Positions 16,942 to 26,413 of a stretch of 64,000 bases of DNA are shown in pieces. Below the pieces are notes generated by a model. It was not told where the DNA came from and made no database searches. It worked only from the letters and a program-made list of their open reading frames with translations. Origin of the DNA: Kutzneria buriramensis (GTDB taxonomy: Bacteria; Actinomycetota; Actinomycetes; Mycobacteriales; Pseudonocardiaceae); contig NZ_QUNO01000013.1 in assembly GCF_003387475.1 (NCBI RefSeq), positions 310,001 through 374,000 of the forward strand, in the 5' to 3' direction. How positions within the stretch are numbered: position 1 is the stretch's first letter; every line of letters starts with the position of its first letter. The translations under genes were made by a program, and so were the position numbers.

Positions 16942-18480
16942 TCAGCCCGGGAACGCCCCGGTCAGGCCGTGCTCCAGGGCGAACAGGCCGGCCCCGGTGC
17001 GGTTCGAGACGGCGATCTTGGCGTAGATGTGCTCCACGTGGTTGCGCACGGTCTTCTCGCTGATGGACAGCAGCCCGGCGATCTCCCGGTTGGCCCGGCC
17101 GGCGGCGACCAGCCGCAGCACCTCGACCTCGCGGCCGGTCAGGCCGGCGGGGAAGGCCTTGCGCTGCCGGACCGGGTGCCCGGCCGCCCGCAACACCGCC
17201 TCCACGGCCTGAGCGTCCAATCTGGACTCGCGGGCCTGGCAGCGCAGGATCACGGCGGCCTCGTCGGGGTCGTGCGGGCCCCGGTGCGGCCGTACCTCGG
17301 TGAGCGCGTGATACGTGTCGGCGGCGGCGAGCAGCCGGGACAGCGGGGCCAGCGCGGCGCCGGCCGCGCCGAGCGGGTAGCCCGAGCCGTCCAGGCGTTC
17401 GTGATGGGCGGCGGCGATGGTGGCGACCTGCTCCAGGCCCGGGACGCGGCGCAGGATCCGGCCGGTGAGGTACGGGTGCAGCCGCACCCGCTCCCACTCG
17501 GCCTCCGTCAACGGCCCCGGCTTCTCCCACAACGTGTTGGGCACGCCCATGCGGCCCAGGTCGTGCACGAGCGCCGCTCGCCGAACCAGCCGTACGTCGG
17601 TTGCCGGCAGCCCGCAGCCGCGCGCCGCCTCCGCCGTCAGCTCGGCGACGCCCCGCGAGTGCCCGATCGTGAACGGGCACTTGAGGTCGGCGAAATCCCC
17701 GATCGCCAGCAGCAGCTCGTCCAGCTCCGGCTCGCTCAGCGTGCCGCCGTTGTCCGGGGCCTGGTCCAGCGCGGCCGTCCACACGTCGTCGTCGAGCAGG
17801 CCCTCGAGGTCTGTGGACTCGAACGCCTCCACCACCGCCGGGTCGAACTGGCTGCCGCTGCGGGCCTTCACCATCGACACGGCGCCGTCCGGGCCGTCCT
17901 GGCGCAGGAACACCTCCGCGACCTCGGCGAGGTGCACGACCCGCATCTCGATCGGGATCTCGTCGCCGCTGCGGCCGCTGGGCAGTCCGGTGCCGTCGAA
18001 GCGCTCGAACGAGAACACCAGCGCGTCGCGGACGGGATCGCCCAGGCCCAGCCGGTCGGCCAGCCGGGCCGCGGAGGCGCAGTGCGAGTGGATCAGGTCG
18101 GACAGGCGGCCCTTGATGTGGACGAAGAACGCCGCCGCCGTCAGGCCCCGGCCGACCGGCCCCTGGTCCTGGCCGACGTGCGTGGCGAGCAGCCGCAGGA
18201 ACGGCAGGCCCTGCCAGTTCACCTGGTACGAGTCGGCGCGGTAGGCGATGTCGTCGCCGAACCACCGGGACAGCTCGTGCGAGTCCGCGTGGCAGCCGAT
18301 CCAGGCCACCAGGTTCGCGTAGAACGCCGTGCCGCGCTGCGTGTCGTCCAGGCCGAGCCGGTCGGCGAGGCGCGTGGCGATCAGGGCCGAGCGCAGCATG
18401 TGCTCCATCGGCTGGCCCAGCCCGAGATCGATGGCCAGCGACAGCGCCGCCAGCACCTCGGCCCGCCGAGGACCCGTCAC
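16942..18480 (-). CDS. HD-GYP domain phosphohydrolase fused to a LuxR-type DNA-binding domain
   Basis: 512 residues. The middle part (about 260-400) is an HD-GYP domain: VHDLGRMG near 306 supplies the HD pair, and [11 protein letters not shown] near 360 is the complete GYP signature associated with cyclic-di-GMP hydrolysis. The N-terminal 230 residues resemble a second, degenerate HD-type helical domain ([29 protein letters not shown]). The C-terminal 60 residues are a LuxR helix-turn-helix ([32 protein letters not shown]). The protein thus could couple nucleotide turnover or binding to transcription. No receiver domain is seen. The target is unknown; the divergent-side neighbours are secreted proteins. 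Confidence 0.85.
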   Translation of the reverse strand: MTGPRRAEVLAALSLAIDLGLGQPMEHMLRSALIATRLADRLGLDDTQRGTAFYANLVAWIGCHADSHELSRWFGDDIAYRADSYQVNWQGLPFLRLLATHVGQDQGPVGRGLTAAAFFVHIKGRLSDLIHSHCASAARLADRLGLGDPVRDALVFSFERFDGTGLPSGRSGDEIPIEMRVVHLAEVAEVFLRQDGPDGAVSMVKARSGSQFDPAVVEAFESTDLEGLLDDDVWTAALDQAPDNGGTLSEPELDELLLAIGDFADLKCPFTIGHSRGVAELTAEAARGCGLPATDVRLVRRAALVHDLGRMGVPNTLWEKPGPLTEAEWERVRLHPYLTGRILRRVPGLEQVATIAAAHHERLDGSGYPLGAAGAALAPLSRLLAAADTYHALTEVRPHRGPHDPDEAAVILRCQARESRLDAQAVEAVLRAAGHPVRQRKAFPAGLTGREVEVLRLVAAGRANREIAGLLSISEKTVRNHVEHIYAKIAVSNRTGAGLFALEHGLTGAFPG

Positions 18481-18537
18481 GTTCCGGTCCCGCCGCGTTC
18501 GGTCATGCGCTGTTCGTCGCCGGAGTCACGCCCGTCG

Positions 18538-19083
18538 TTACGGGCAGGCGTTCAGAACATTCTTCGGATCGAATTTCCCACCCTGGCCCGGGAAGAACCA
18601 TTCCAGCGACCGATAGGCCGGCTTGCCGTCGCACATTCCCAGGTCGAATGCCTGGACGGTGGCCGGCGCCTCGAAGCCGTGAGCCAGATCGCCACCGGGC
18701 GGCGAGTAGAAAGCTGTGCCGGTGCCCATGGCGGTGGCGCCGCCCCACGACTGCCACGTCACATTGTCCACGACGCCCGTCCCGTCGCCGCCATTGTCGA
18801 TTTGCCCCGGACGGGCGGCGCCGTAGCCCTTCTCGCCGGGCCTCGCGACGCGGCCGAGCACCGGCTGCGCAGCCGGGCTGGTAGCCGAGGTCGTCGTGGC
18901 CGCCGTGCCGGTGGTGCTGGTCGTCGTCGCGGCCGTCGTGGTGGTCGTGGGCGCGCTGGTCGTGCTCGTCGGGGCGGAACTGCCGGTCGCCGGCGACGAA
19001 TCGCACGCGGCTCCGGCGACGGCGACCAGAAACGCGGCCAGACCGAGGCCGGCCACCCGGGCGTTTTTGCGAACGGAATTCAT
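18538..19083 (-). CDS. Threonine-rich lipoprotein, hypothetical
   Basis: 181 residues. The signal sequence ends in AGAAC (lipobox Cys near residue 27), followed by a Ser/Thr-rich linker of about 45 residues and a globular C-terminal part with DNGGDGTGVVDNVTWQSWG and two cysteines (MCDGKP and NACP at the end). It is probably membrane-anchored and exposed through the cell wall. The start at 19083 has a G-run 9 bases upstream. I recognise no catalytic family. Confidence 0.75.
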   Translation of the reverse strand: MNSVRKNARVAGLGLAAFLVAVAGAACDSSPATGSSAPTSTTSAPTTTTTAATTTSTTGTAATTTSATSPAAQPVLGRVARPGEKGYGAARPGQIDNGGDGTGVVDNVTWQSWGGATAMGTGTAFYSPPGGDLAHGFEAPATVQAFDLGMCDGKPAYRSLEWFFPGQGGKFDPKNVLNACP

Positions 19084-19172
19084 GACGCAATCCCCCACTG
19101 CATTTGTCCGGAACGGAATCCCCACATCTCGAAAGACGTGCACGCCCCTGCCGGGTTGACCCACCCACCATG

Positions 19173-19190
19173 CGTTACCGCTTCGTTACC
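19173..19190. promoter_or_regulatory. Direct repeat in a divergent promoter region
   Basis: CGTTACC occurs at 19173-19179 and 19184-19190, an 11-base period typical of response-regulator boxes (it resembles but does not match the PHO box). It lies about 90 bases upstream of the lipoprotein start and 104 bases upstream of the divergent repeat-protein gene, so it may control either. Confidence 0.3.
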
Positions 19191-19293
19191 TTCGGTCGCG
19201 ACGGCCCGGCCACCAGTCGTTCAAGGTCCGTGCAATGTCCGTGAATGGTCGACCGCACAGCATGGTTCCCGTCAGATCGAGCAAGGGGGAAAC

Positions 19294-20202
19294 ATGAGGA
19301 GAACACTGGTCGGCCTGTCGGTCGCGCTCGTCGCGCTGGCCACGACGGCGCTCCCGGCGGCGGCGTCCGCGGCTCCGGCCAGGGCCGAGGCGGTCGCGCA
19401 GGTGAGTTCGACCGCCTATGCCCTGTCACCCGACTTCAGCGGCGTCTACGAGTACACCGGCAGCGGCGCCGGCTGGAACAAGATCGGCGGCCCCGCGTCG
19501 CACCTCTACGCCGGCTACGGCATCGTGCTGGCCACCAACCCGCAGAGCGGCGACGTCTACCGCTACACCGGCAGCGGCCAGAACTGGGAGCGGATCGGCG
19601 GCCCGGGACGGACCTTCGCCATCGCGCTGGACCCCGTGCTCGGCGGGGTCGCGATCTACGGCCTGGCGCCGGACGGCAGCGGCGTCTACTCCTGGGCCGG
19701 CGGCACCACCTGGAACAAGGTCGGCGGCCCGGCGGCCTGGCTCTACGGCGGCGGCGCCGGGCTGTTCGCCACCAACCCGCAGACCGGCAACATCTACCGG
19801 TACAGCTGGGACACCCGCAACGACTGGGACATGGTCGGCGGCCCGGGCAAGGACTTCGCCGTCACCGACGACGGCCTGTACGGCCTGACGCCCAGCGGCA
19901 ACGCCGTCAACAAGTGGGCCGGCGGCCAGACCTGGGCCCAGGTCGGCGGACCGGCCGGCTGGCTGTACTCCGGCGGCAGCTCCGCGCTGCTGGCCACCGA
20001 CCCCAAGAGCGGCGACGTCTTCTCCTACAGCGGCGCCGGGCAGCTCTGGTACCACATCGGCGGCCCCGGCGCGGACTTCGAGATCAGCAGCTCCGGCTCG
20101 GTCTACGGCCTGGCGCCGAGCAAGAACGCCGTCTACCGGTTCCGCAGCGGCTCGACCTGGGACTTCGTCGGCGGACCGGCCTCCGTGCTGGCCGCGTCCT
20201 GA
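19294..20202 (+). CDS. Secreted protein built of tectonin-like beta-propeller repeats
   Basis: 302 residues with a Sec signal (LVGLSVALVALATTALPAAA, cleavage near ASAAP). The rest consists of repeated blocks of about 35-38 residues, each with a version of [14 protein letters not shown] followed by WxxIGGPGxxFAV and VYGLxPxGxGVYxW. The regular Trp, IGGP and TNP motifs fit a beta-propeller of the tectonin/lectin kind. Start 19294 has AGGGGGA 4 bases upstream. The same repeat forms the C-terminal half of the next gene, so the two are paralogous modules in one operon. A carbohydrate-binding role is inferred. Confidence 0.8.
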   Translation: MRRTLVGLSVALVALATTALPAAASAAPARAEAVAQVSSTAYALSPDFSGVYEYTGSGAGWNKIGGPASHLYAGYGIVLATNPQSGDVYRYTGSGQNWERIGGPGRTFAIALDPVLGGVAIYGLAPDGSGVYSWAGGTTWNKVGGPAAWLYGGGAGLFATNPQTGNIYRYSWDTRNDWDMVGGPGKDFAVTDDGLYGLTPSGNAVNKWAGGQTWAQVGGPAGWLYSGGSSALLATDPKSGDVFSYSGAGQLWYHIGGPGADFEISSSGSVYGLAPSKNAVYRFRSGSTWDFVGGPASVLAAS

Positions 20203-20256
20203 CACCGATGCCGGCCCCGGGCGCGACCGGGGCCGGCACTTCCCGAGGAGCCTTCG

Positions 20257-21918
20257 ATGAAACGCGCCCTCTTGCCGCTGGTCGCCGTGCTGCTGGCGGC
20301 CGCGCCGGTCGCCGCCAGCGCCGCCGACGACCCCGTGGCATGGACCGCCGCCGGACAGTTCCAGCGGATCTACGACCCGAGCGTCGGCGAGTCGCAGCAG
20401 TGGTACGTCAACGACCACACCTTCGTCCGGGCCGACGACGGCACCTGGCACCTGTTCGGCATCACCCATCCCGAGCCGGCCGATCCCGATCACGAGATCC
20501 AGTTCGCGCACGCCACCGCGCCGTCGCCGCACGGGCCGTGGACGAAGCAGCCGATGGCTCTCACCGTCGATCCCGGCTACGGCGAGACCCATCTGTGGGC
20601 GCCGCACGTGATCCATGTCGGCGCCACGTACTACATGTTCTACGCGGGCGGCGGCGCCAATCCGGCCGACGTCGAGCTGAACCTGGCGACGTCCACGGAC
20701 CTGGTGCACTGGACCCGGTCGCCGGGCGGCCCGCTGTTCCGGGACGGCCTGGAGGCCCGCGACCCGATGGTCACCCGCATCGGCGACCAGTGGGTGATGT
20801 ACTACTGCGCCAACGCTTCCCCGTCCGGCGGCGATCCCGTGGTGGCCTACCGGACGTCGACCGACCTCGTGCACTGGAGCGCCCGGACGGTCGCGCTGGC
20901 CGGCGGCGGCGCGATGACCGAGTCGCCGTTCGTGGTGCAGCGCGACGGCTGGTGGTACCTGTTCACCGGCCCGCGCGGCTCCTACACCGGCACGGATGTC
21001 TTCCGCAGCAAGGATCCGTTCCACTTCCAGATCGGCGACCAGGCCGGGCACATCGCCTCGCACGCCGCGGAGGTCGTCCAGGACGGCGGCCAGTGGTGGG
21101 TCAGCACCGCCGGCTGGGGGCAGGGCGGCGTCTATCTGGCCCCGCTGAACTGGCAGGACCATCCGAGCCCGTGGCAGCGGACCCTGTACGCCATGACGCC
21201 GGACCGCAGCGCCGTCATGGCGTACGACGGCAAGACCTGGACCAAGATCGGCGGGCCGGCCGGTTCGTTCTACGCCGGCGGCGCCGGACTGTTCGCGACC
21301 AATCCGCAGACCGGGGATCTCTACCACTACAACGGTTCCCCGATGAACTGGTCGCGGATCGGCGGCCCCGGCCGGACGTTCGCCGTCAACGACGACGGCG
21401 TCTACGGCCTCAGCCCGGACGGCCAGGGTGTCTACCACTGGACGGGCGGCACGAACTGGACCCAGGTCGGCGGCCCCGCCGGCACGCTGTACGCCGGCTC
21501 GCACAAGCTGCTCGCCACCAACCCGCAGTCCGGTGATGTCTACCTGTACGCCAACACGCCGAACAGCTGGGAGCGGATCGGTGGCCCCGCAACGACTTTC
21601 GCGGTGAGCGACCGCGGCATCTACGAGCTGACCGCGGCCGGTGTGTCCCAGTGGGACGACAGCGGCTGGCGCCAGATCGGCGGCCCGGCCGGCGCGATCG
21701 CGGCCGGCAACAACGGCCTGCTCGCCACCAATCCGCAGAGCGGCGACGTCTTTCGGTACGACGGCGCGGCATGGACCCGTATCGGCGGGCCGGGCACGAA
21801 GTTCGCGGTCGGCGACGGCGCCGTGTACGGGCTCAACCCCGGCGGCGTGTTCCAGTGGACCGGCGCCGGCTGGCAGGGAGTCGGCGGCCCGGCGGCCGAC
21901 ATCGCCACCGGCAGCTGA
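20257..21918 (+). CDS. Secreted GH43/GH32-like glycoside hydrolase fused to beta-propeller repeats
   Basis: 553 residues. After a signal peptide ([17 protein letters not shown]) the first part, to about 300, looks like a five-bladed furanosidase/arabinanase fold: [58 protein letters not shown] and [17 protein letters not shown] carry the spaced Asp/Glu residues expected in GH43-type enzymes. From about 310 to the end it carries the same IGGP repeats as the preceding gene, probably a binding module. Start 20257 has GAGGAG upstream. Exact substrate (arabinan, xylan or fructan type) cannot be fixed. Confidence 0.8.
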   Translation: MKRALLPLVAVLLAAAPVAASAADDPVAWTAAGQFQRIYDPSVGESQQWYVNDHTFVRADDGTWHLFGITHPEPADPDHEIQFAHATAPSPHGPWTKQPMALTVDPGYGETHLWAPHVIHVGATYYMFYAGGGANPADVELNLATSTDLVHWTRSPGGPLFRDGLEARDPMVTRIGDQWVMYYCANASPSGGDPVVAYRTSTDLVHWSARTVALAGGGAMTESPFVVQRDGWWYLFTGPRGSYTGTDVFRSKDPFHFQIGDQAGHIASHAAEVVQDGGQWWVSTAGWGQGGVYLAPLNWQDHPSPWQRTLYAMTPDRSAVMAYDGKTWTKIGGPAGSFYAGGAGLFATNPQTGDLYHYNGSPMNWSRIGGPGRTFAVNDDGVYGLSPDGQGVYHWTGGTNWTQVGGPAGTLYAGSHKLLATNPQSGDVYLYANTPNSWERIGGPATTFAVSDRGIYELTAAGVSQWDDSGWRQIGGPAGAIAAGNNGLLATNPQSGDVFRYDGAAWTRIGGPGTKFAVGDGAVYGLNPGGVFQWTGAGWQGVGGPAADIATGS

Positions 21919-21924
21919 ATCGAG

Positions 21925-21980
21925 AAGGTGGGAGGATCCCACCTTTGGGTTGGCGTCGGCCGAAAGGCCGTCGCCAACCC
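21925..21980. terminator. Tandem hairpin terminator
   Basis: Hairpin A has 9-bp arms 21925-21933 and 21937-21945. Hairpin B has 15-bp arms 21947-21961 and 21966-21980 with one mismatch and a GAAA tetraloop. Both follow the glycoside hydrolase stop directly. The remaining bases to 22205 hold no gene and probably contain the protease promoter. Confidence 0.75.
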
Positions 21981-22205
21981 ATTGTCCGGACCCGACAACG
22001 GGGCCGCCGGCAACCGCCGAGCAGGCGTTTCCGGCGTGACTGTCGTATTGAGGGCATACGCTCGAATGCCGTCAAGAACACTACCTTCGTCGGTTGTTCA
22101 CGGATCGTCCCAAACCCGATTCTGGTCGCGGTTGAGCACCTTCCACATCCGAACACGGCCCGCCACCCGGGCCGAGTTCGCCCTGCCCGGAGGAGAACAC
22201 CGCTA

Positions 22206-24485
22206 ATGATCTTGAGACGCCCGCTGGTGCTGCTCACAGCCGGTGTGCTGGCCGCAGCCGTCACCACGGCCGCGGCCGCCCAGGCACAGCCCTCTCCGAA
22301 CACCGCCCAGAACCCGCTGACCGCCGAGGCGATGGCCGTCAACGCCGCGCAGAGCCTCGTCGCCTCCCGGCCCGCCGCCCTGCACGCCAGCGCCGACGAC
22401 GCGTTCGTGCAGCATGCCGTGGTCTCCTCCACCAGCGGCCTGAAGTACGTGCCGTACGACCGGACCTACAAGGGCCTGCCGGTCGTCGGCGGCGACTTCG
22501 TGGTGGCCACCAACGGGACCGGCCAGGTGCTGAGCACCTCGGTCGCGCAGACCGCCACCATCAACCTCCCCAGCACCACCCCGAAGCTCTCCGCCGCGCA
22601 GGCCGAGGCCGTCGCGCGCACGCAGGTGCCCACGGTGGACAGCGTCAGCGCCGCGCAGTTGGTCACCTACGCGCTCGGCACGCCCACGCTGGCCTGGAAG
22701 AGCACGGTCGTCGGCAAGAACGCCGAGGGCCCGAGCAAGCTCGACGTCATCGTCGACGCGACGACCGGCAAGGTGCTGCACACCCAGGAGCACGTCCTCT
22801 TCGGCGACGGCACCGGCGTGTGGAACGGCCCCGAGCCGCTGCACATCGACACCACCCACTCGGGCAGCACCTTCTCCATGACGGACCCGAACATCTCCAA
22901 CCTCAGCTGCCAGGACGCCGCGAACAACACCACCTTCACCAAGTCCACGGACTCGTGGGGCAACGGCGACGAGACGAACCGGGAGACCGGCTGCGTCGAC
23001 TCCCTGTACAGCGTCCAGTCCGAGAACAAGATGCTCTCGCAGTGGCTGGGCCGTAACAGCTTCGACGGCAACGGCGGCGGCTGGCCGATCCGCGTCGGCC
23101 TCCAGGACCAGAACGCCTTCTACGACGGCAGCCAGGTCCAGATCGGTGAGAACACGGCCGGCCAGTGGATCGGCGCGATTGACGTGATCGCCCACGAGCA
23201 CGGCCACGGCATCGACGACCACACCCCGGGCGGCATCTCCGGCAACGGCACGCAGGAGTTCGTGGCCGACGTCTTCGGCGCTTCCACCGAGTGGTTCACC
23301 AACGAGGCCGCGCCGTACGCGAAGCCGGACTTCCTGGTCGGCAACCAGGTCAACCTGGTCGGCCAGGGCCCGATCCGCAACATGTACAACCCCTCCGCGC
23401 TGGGCGACAAGAACTGCTACGACAGCTCCATCCCCACCACCGAGGTGCACGCCGCCGCCGGCCCCGGCAACCACTGGTTCTACCTGGTCGCCGAGGGCAC
23501 CAACCCGACCAACGGCCAGCCCACCAGCCCGACCTGCAACAACACCACCATCTCGGGCCTGGGCGTGCAGACCGCGTTGAAGATCTTCTACAACGCCATG
23601 CTGCTCAAGACGTCCGGCAGCTCGTACCTGAAGTACCGGACCTGGACGCTGACCGCGGCGAAGAACCTGTTCCCCGGTGACTGCACCGCGTTCAACACCA
23701 TCAAGGCCGGCTGGGACGCCGTCAGCGTGCCGGCGCAGTCCGGCGACCCGACCTGCTCGGCCACCGGCACCGTCACCGTGTCCAACCCGGGCAACCAGTC
23801 CACCACGACCGGCGCGGCAGTCAACCTGCCGCTGACCGCCAGCGGTGGCACCGCCCCGTACACCTGGTCCGCGACCGGCCTGCCGGCCGGCCTGTCGATC
23901 AACGCCTCCACCGGCGTCATCTCCGGCACCGCGACGACCGCCGGCAACAGCAGCGTCACCGTGACCGCGACCGACAGCGCCAGCCACAGCGGGTCGGCGT
24001 CGTTCTCGTGGACCGTCGGCACCACCGGCGGGTGCAGCGGCCAGAAGCTCGGCAACCCCGGCTTCGAGTCCGGCAACACGGTGTGGACCGCCACCTCGGG
24101 CGTGATCGGGCAGAACGGCTCGCAGCAGCCCACCCACGGCGGCACCTGGAACGCCTGGCTGGACGGCTACGGCACCACCCACACCGACTCGCTGGCGCAG
24201 TCGGTGGCCATCCCGGCCGGGTGCCACGCCACGCTGACGTTCTGGCTGCACATCGACACCGCCGAGACGACCACCACCACGCAGTTCGACAAGCTGACCG
24301 TCACCGGCGGCAGCACCACGCTGGCCACCTACTCCAACCTCAACAAGGCCAGTGGCTACGTGCAGAAGTCGATCGACGTGTCGTCGTTCGCCGGCTCGAC
24401 CCTCGCGCTGAACTTCACCGGCACCGAGGACAGCTCGCTGCAGACGTCGTTCGTGATCGACGACACCGCGGTGACGCTGAGCTAG
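22206..24485 (+). CDS. Secreted M4/fungalysin-type zinc metalloprotease with C-terminal binding domains
   Basis: 759 residues: signal peptide (VLLTAGVLAAAVTTAAAAQA), FTP/PepSY-type propeptide (about 55-195), then the catalytic domain with the zinc motif HEHGH (in VIAHEHGHGID, near residue 330) and the downstream Glu zinc ligand in TQEFVADVFG (near 353). The domain order fits thermolysin-like M4 enzymes. After about residue 520 come an immunoglobulin-like putative domain (GLPAGLSINASTGVISGTA) and a C-terminal jelly-roll/P-like domain (GNPGFESGNTVW to the end). It is autoprocessed and extracellular in known relatives. GGAGGAG lies about 12 bases before the ATG. A rho-independent terminator follows. 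Confidence 0.92.
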   Translation: MILRRPLVLLTAGVLAAAVTTAAAAQAQPSPNTAQNPLTAEAMAVNAAQSLVASRPAALHASADDAFVQHAVVSSTSGLKYVPYDRTYKGLPVVGGDFVVATNGTGQVLSTSVAQTATINLPSTTPKLSAAQAEAVARTQVPTVDSVSAAQLVTYALGTPTLAWKSTVVGKNAEGPSKLDVIVDATTGKVLHTQEHVLFGDGTGVWNGPEPLHIDTTHSGSTFSMTDPNISNLSCQDAANNTTFTKSTDSWGNGDETNRETGCVDSLYSVQSENKMLSQWLGRNSFDGNGGGWPIRVGLQDQNAFYDGSQVQIGENTAGQWIGAIDVIAHEHGHGIDDHTPGGISGNGTQEFVADVFGASTEWFTNEAAPYAKPDFLVGNQVNLVGQGPIRNMYNPSALGDKNCYDSSIPTTEVHAAAGPGNHWFYLVAEGTNPTNGQPTSPTCNNTTISGLGVQTALKIFYNAMLLKTSGSSYLKYRTWTLTAAKNLFPGDCTAFNTIKAGWDAVSVPAQSGDPTCSATGTVTVSNPGNQSTTTGAAVNLPLTASGGTAPYTWSATGLPAGLSINASTGVISGTATTAGNSSVTVTATDSASHSGSASFSWTVGTTGGCSGQKLGNPGFESGNTVWTATSGVIGQNGSQQPTHGGTWNAWLDGYGTTHTDSLAQSVAIPAGCHATLTFWLHIDTAETTTTTQFDKLTVTGGSTTLATYSNLNKASGYVQKSIDVSSFAGSTLALNFTGTEDSSLQTSFVIDDTAVTLS

Positions 24486-24499
24486 TCGAGTAGTCACGG

Positions 24500-24536
24500 C
24501 GGGGAGGACGGTGGTCACGCCGTCCTCCCCGTTTTT
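24500..24536 (+). terminator. Rho-independent terminator with T-tract
   Basis: A 12-bp stem (24500-24511 with 24520-24531) is followed by TTTTT at 24532-24536. It ends the metalloprotease transcript. Confidence 0.9.
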
Positions 24537-24553
24537 CGTGCTAGGTTCGTTTC

Positions 24554-25024
24554 ATGGCGCAACGAAACGAGAGAGCCGAACTGGCAAGGGTGGTCATGGA
24601 GCTCATCGACCAGGGCCACCGGAACATCTCCCGGCGCGTCGACCTCACCCGGGCCCGGGTCCTGGGCCTGGTCGCCGAGCACGGTCCCTTGCGCCCCAAC
24701 GAGATCGCCGCCGCGCTCGACCTGACGGCGTCCGCCACCAGCCGGCACCTCGCCGCGCTGGAGCGGGCCGGCCGGGTCGCCGTCGAGCCCGACCAGTTCG
24801 ACGCCCGGACCTTCCTCGTCCGGTCGACCTCGGACGGCGAGGCCGAGGTCGACGCCACCGTCCAGGCCGGCGTCGCCGCGTTCACCGCCGTCACCGCCGA
24901 CTGGTCGGACGAGGACATCGCCACCGCCCGGACGTTGATCGCCCGTCTCAATCAGGCCTGGGCCCAGCGCAACGCCGCGCCGTCCGAGGCCGGACCCCGG
25001 TGGCGGCAAGCCCGCCGCCGCTGA
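24554..25024 (+). CDS. MarR-family transcriptional regulator
   Basis: 156 residues with a winged helix-turn-helix (RPNEIAAALDLTASATSRHLAALERAG, with a following RTFLVRSTSDGEAEV wing), typical of MarR dimers. There is no ribosome site. TAGGTT at 24542-24547 could be a -10 hexamer placed so that transcription starts at or next to the ATG, so a leaderless mRNA is likely. It is followed 23 bases later by a membrane protein gene that is probably in the same operon and possibly its target. Confidence 0.85.
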   Translation: MAQRNERAELARVVMELIDQGHRNISRRVDLTRARVLGLVAEHGPLRPNEIAAALDLTASATSRHLAALERAGRVAVEPDQFDARTFLVRSTSDGEAEVDATVQAGVAAFTAVTADWSDEDIATARTLIARLNQAWAQRNAAPSEAGPRWRQARRR

Positions 25025-25047
25025 CCACTTCCCAGGGGGGATTCGCC

Positions 25048-25509
25048 ATGCCAGCAACCATTGTGTGGACCCGGCGGCTGTTCATCGCCGCCGCGGCCCT
25101 CGACTTCCTCGCCCTGCTCGCGTTCCTGGCGGTGTACCTGTTCAGCCGCGCCACCATCGTCGAGTGGGTGACGACTTCGCCCGCCTTCGCCGCCCAGGCC
25201 CGCCACGACGGTGTCGACGCCACCGTCACCTACGCCACGGTGTCCGTCAGCGTCGTGCACCTCGTGATCACTGTGCTGTTCCTGTGGCTCGCCTTCGCCC
25301 TGCGCCGTCGAATCCTGGCCACGGTGCTGCTCGTCGTCACGACGATCGTGGACGCCTTCGTCGCCACCACGCCCGTCGGCGGCGTCGTGCAGCAGGTGGT
25401 GATGGCCGTCGCCGTCCTCGTGAAGGTCGCGGCGCTGGTGCTGTTGTGGCGGTCACCGCGCCATCGCAAGGACCTGGCCCCAAGTGAGAGCTCGTCCCTC
25501 GGCGAATAG
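25048..25509 (+). CDS. Small integral membrane protein, hypothetical
   Basis: 153 residues with four predicted membrane helices (about 11-33, 67-87, 90-110 and 115-137) and a short charged C-terminus. AGGGGGG lies 7 bases before the ATG at 25048. No transporter or enzyme motif is visible. Its position after a marR gene suggests regulation by that protein. Confidence 0.7.
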   Translation: MPATIVWTRRLFIAAAALDFLALLAFLAVYLFSRATIVEWVTTSPAFAAQARHDGVDATVTYATVSVSVVHLVITVLFLWLAFALRRRILATVLLVVTTIVDAFVATTPVGGVVQQVVMAVAVLVKVAALVLLWRSPRHRKDLAPSESSSLGE

Positions 25510-25591
25510 GCGCTCGAACGTGTCCGGACCGGCCGGTCACCGGGCCCGACAGACACAGCTCCACACGCGCCCCCGTGAGTCGCCCTCACAG

Positions 25592-26413
25592 TCAGGCCAG
25601 CGGATCGGCCGCTGCCGTTCGACGCGCCAGATGAACCGTGAGATCGGCGACGATGTTCACCGCCTCGGGCAGGACGTGCAGGATTCGGTCGTAAACCTGT
25701 TCCCGCTGCGGCGCCGGCAATTCGAGGTAGGCCGAGATGGTGGAGAGATGGCCGACATAGTCGTCGGCGCTCAGCGTTAAGCGCCGTTCGATCACGGTCT
25801 GCCGGACGTCGGTGAACCATTCCGACCGTTCGAGCTCCGTGCCCGGCCACTGCATCGGATTTCCCGCCGGTGTCCCGTCCGGCGACGGAACCTCGTCGTT
25901 CGCCAGGAACTGCGCCCGAGCCGCGCGTGCAGCTTCCTCCACCACCGGGTCCGCCAGCCGGACGGGTCCGCCGCAGGAGGCAAACACGCCACCCGGTTCC
26001 AGCAGCGCGGCCATGCGCGACCACCGGCCGTCCGGCTTCGTCCAGTGCAGCGCCGCCGCCGCGTAGACCAGCCCGTAGCGCTCGTCCGGCCGCAGGTCCT
26101 CAAAGGCGGCCCGCACGGTCTTGACGTCTGCCGGCACGTGCTTGCGCAGTTCGTCGAGCATGGCCCCGTCGGGCTCGGTCGCGGTGACCGCAATGCCCCG
26201 TTCCGCGAACAGCCGCGTCGCTTTCCCCGTTCCAGCACCGATTTCGAGCGCCGTTCGAATCGGCCGGCCCGCGTACGTCAGCACCGTGTCGACGAGTTCG
26301 GCGGGATAATCGGGCCGGAACCGTTCGTATGCCTCAGCCACTGCCCCGAAACTCAGCGCACGATCAGTCACGCCGAGCATCCTGGCATCGTCCGCGCCGT
26401 CAGTGCTCGCCAT
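25592..26413 (-). CDS. Class I SAM-dependent methyltransferase
   Basis: Up to 273 residues. Motif I ALEIGAGTGKATRLF lies near residue 55, followed by TEPDGAMLDEL (motif II), DLVYAAAALHWTKP-type residues (motif IV; read here as YGLVYAAAALHW) and LLEPGGVFA. This is the layout of small-molecule methyltransferases of the UbiE/trans-aconitate type. The first ATG (26413) overlaps the upstream reductase stop by 14 bases; an ATG at 26380 is also possible, and neither has a strong ribosome site. Substrate unknown. Confidence 0.8.
   Translation of the reverse strand: MASTDGADDARMLGVTDRALSFGAVAEAYERFRPDYPAELVDTVLTYAGRPIRTALEIGAGTGKATRLFAERGIAVTATEPDGAMLDELRKHVPADVKTVRAAFEDLRPDERYGLVYAAAALHWTKPDGRWSRMAALLEPGGVFASCGGPVRLADPVVEEAARAARAQFLANDEVPSPDGTPAGNPMQWPGTELERSEWFTDVRQTVIERRLTLSADDYVGHLSTISAYLELPAPQREQVYDRILHVLPEAVNIVADLTVHLARRTAAADPLA

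Noticed and set aside
22203..24518. A 771-codon minus-strand frame opposite the metalloprotease
   Set aside because: The plus strand has signal peptide, HEHGH and domain structure. The minus-strand product is low-complexity and without family.
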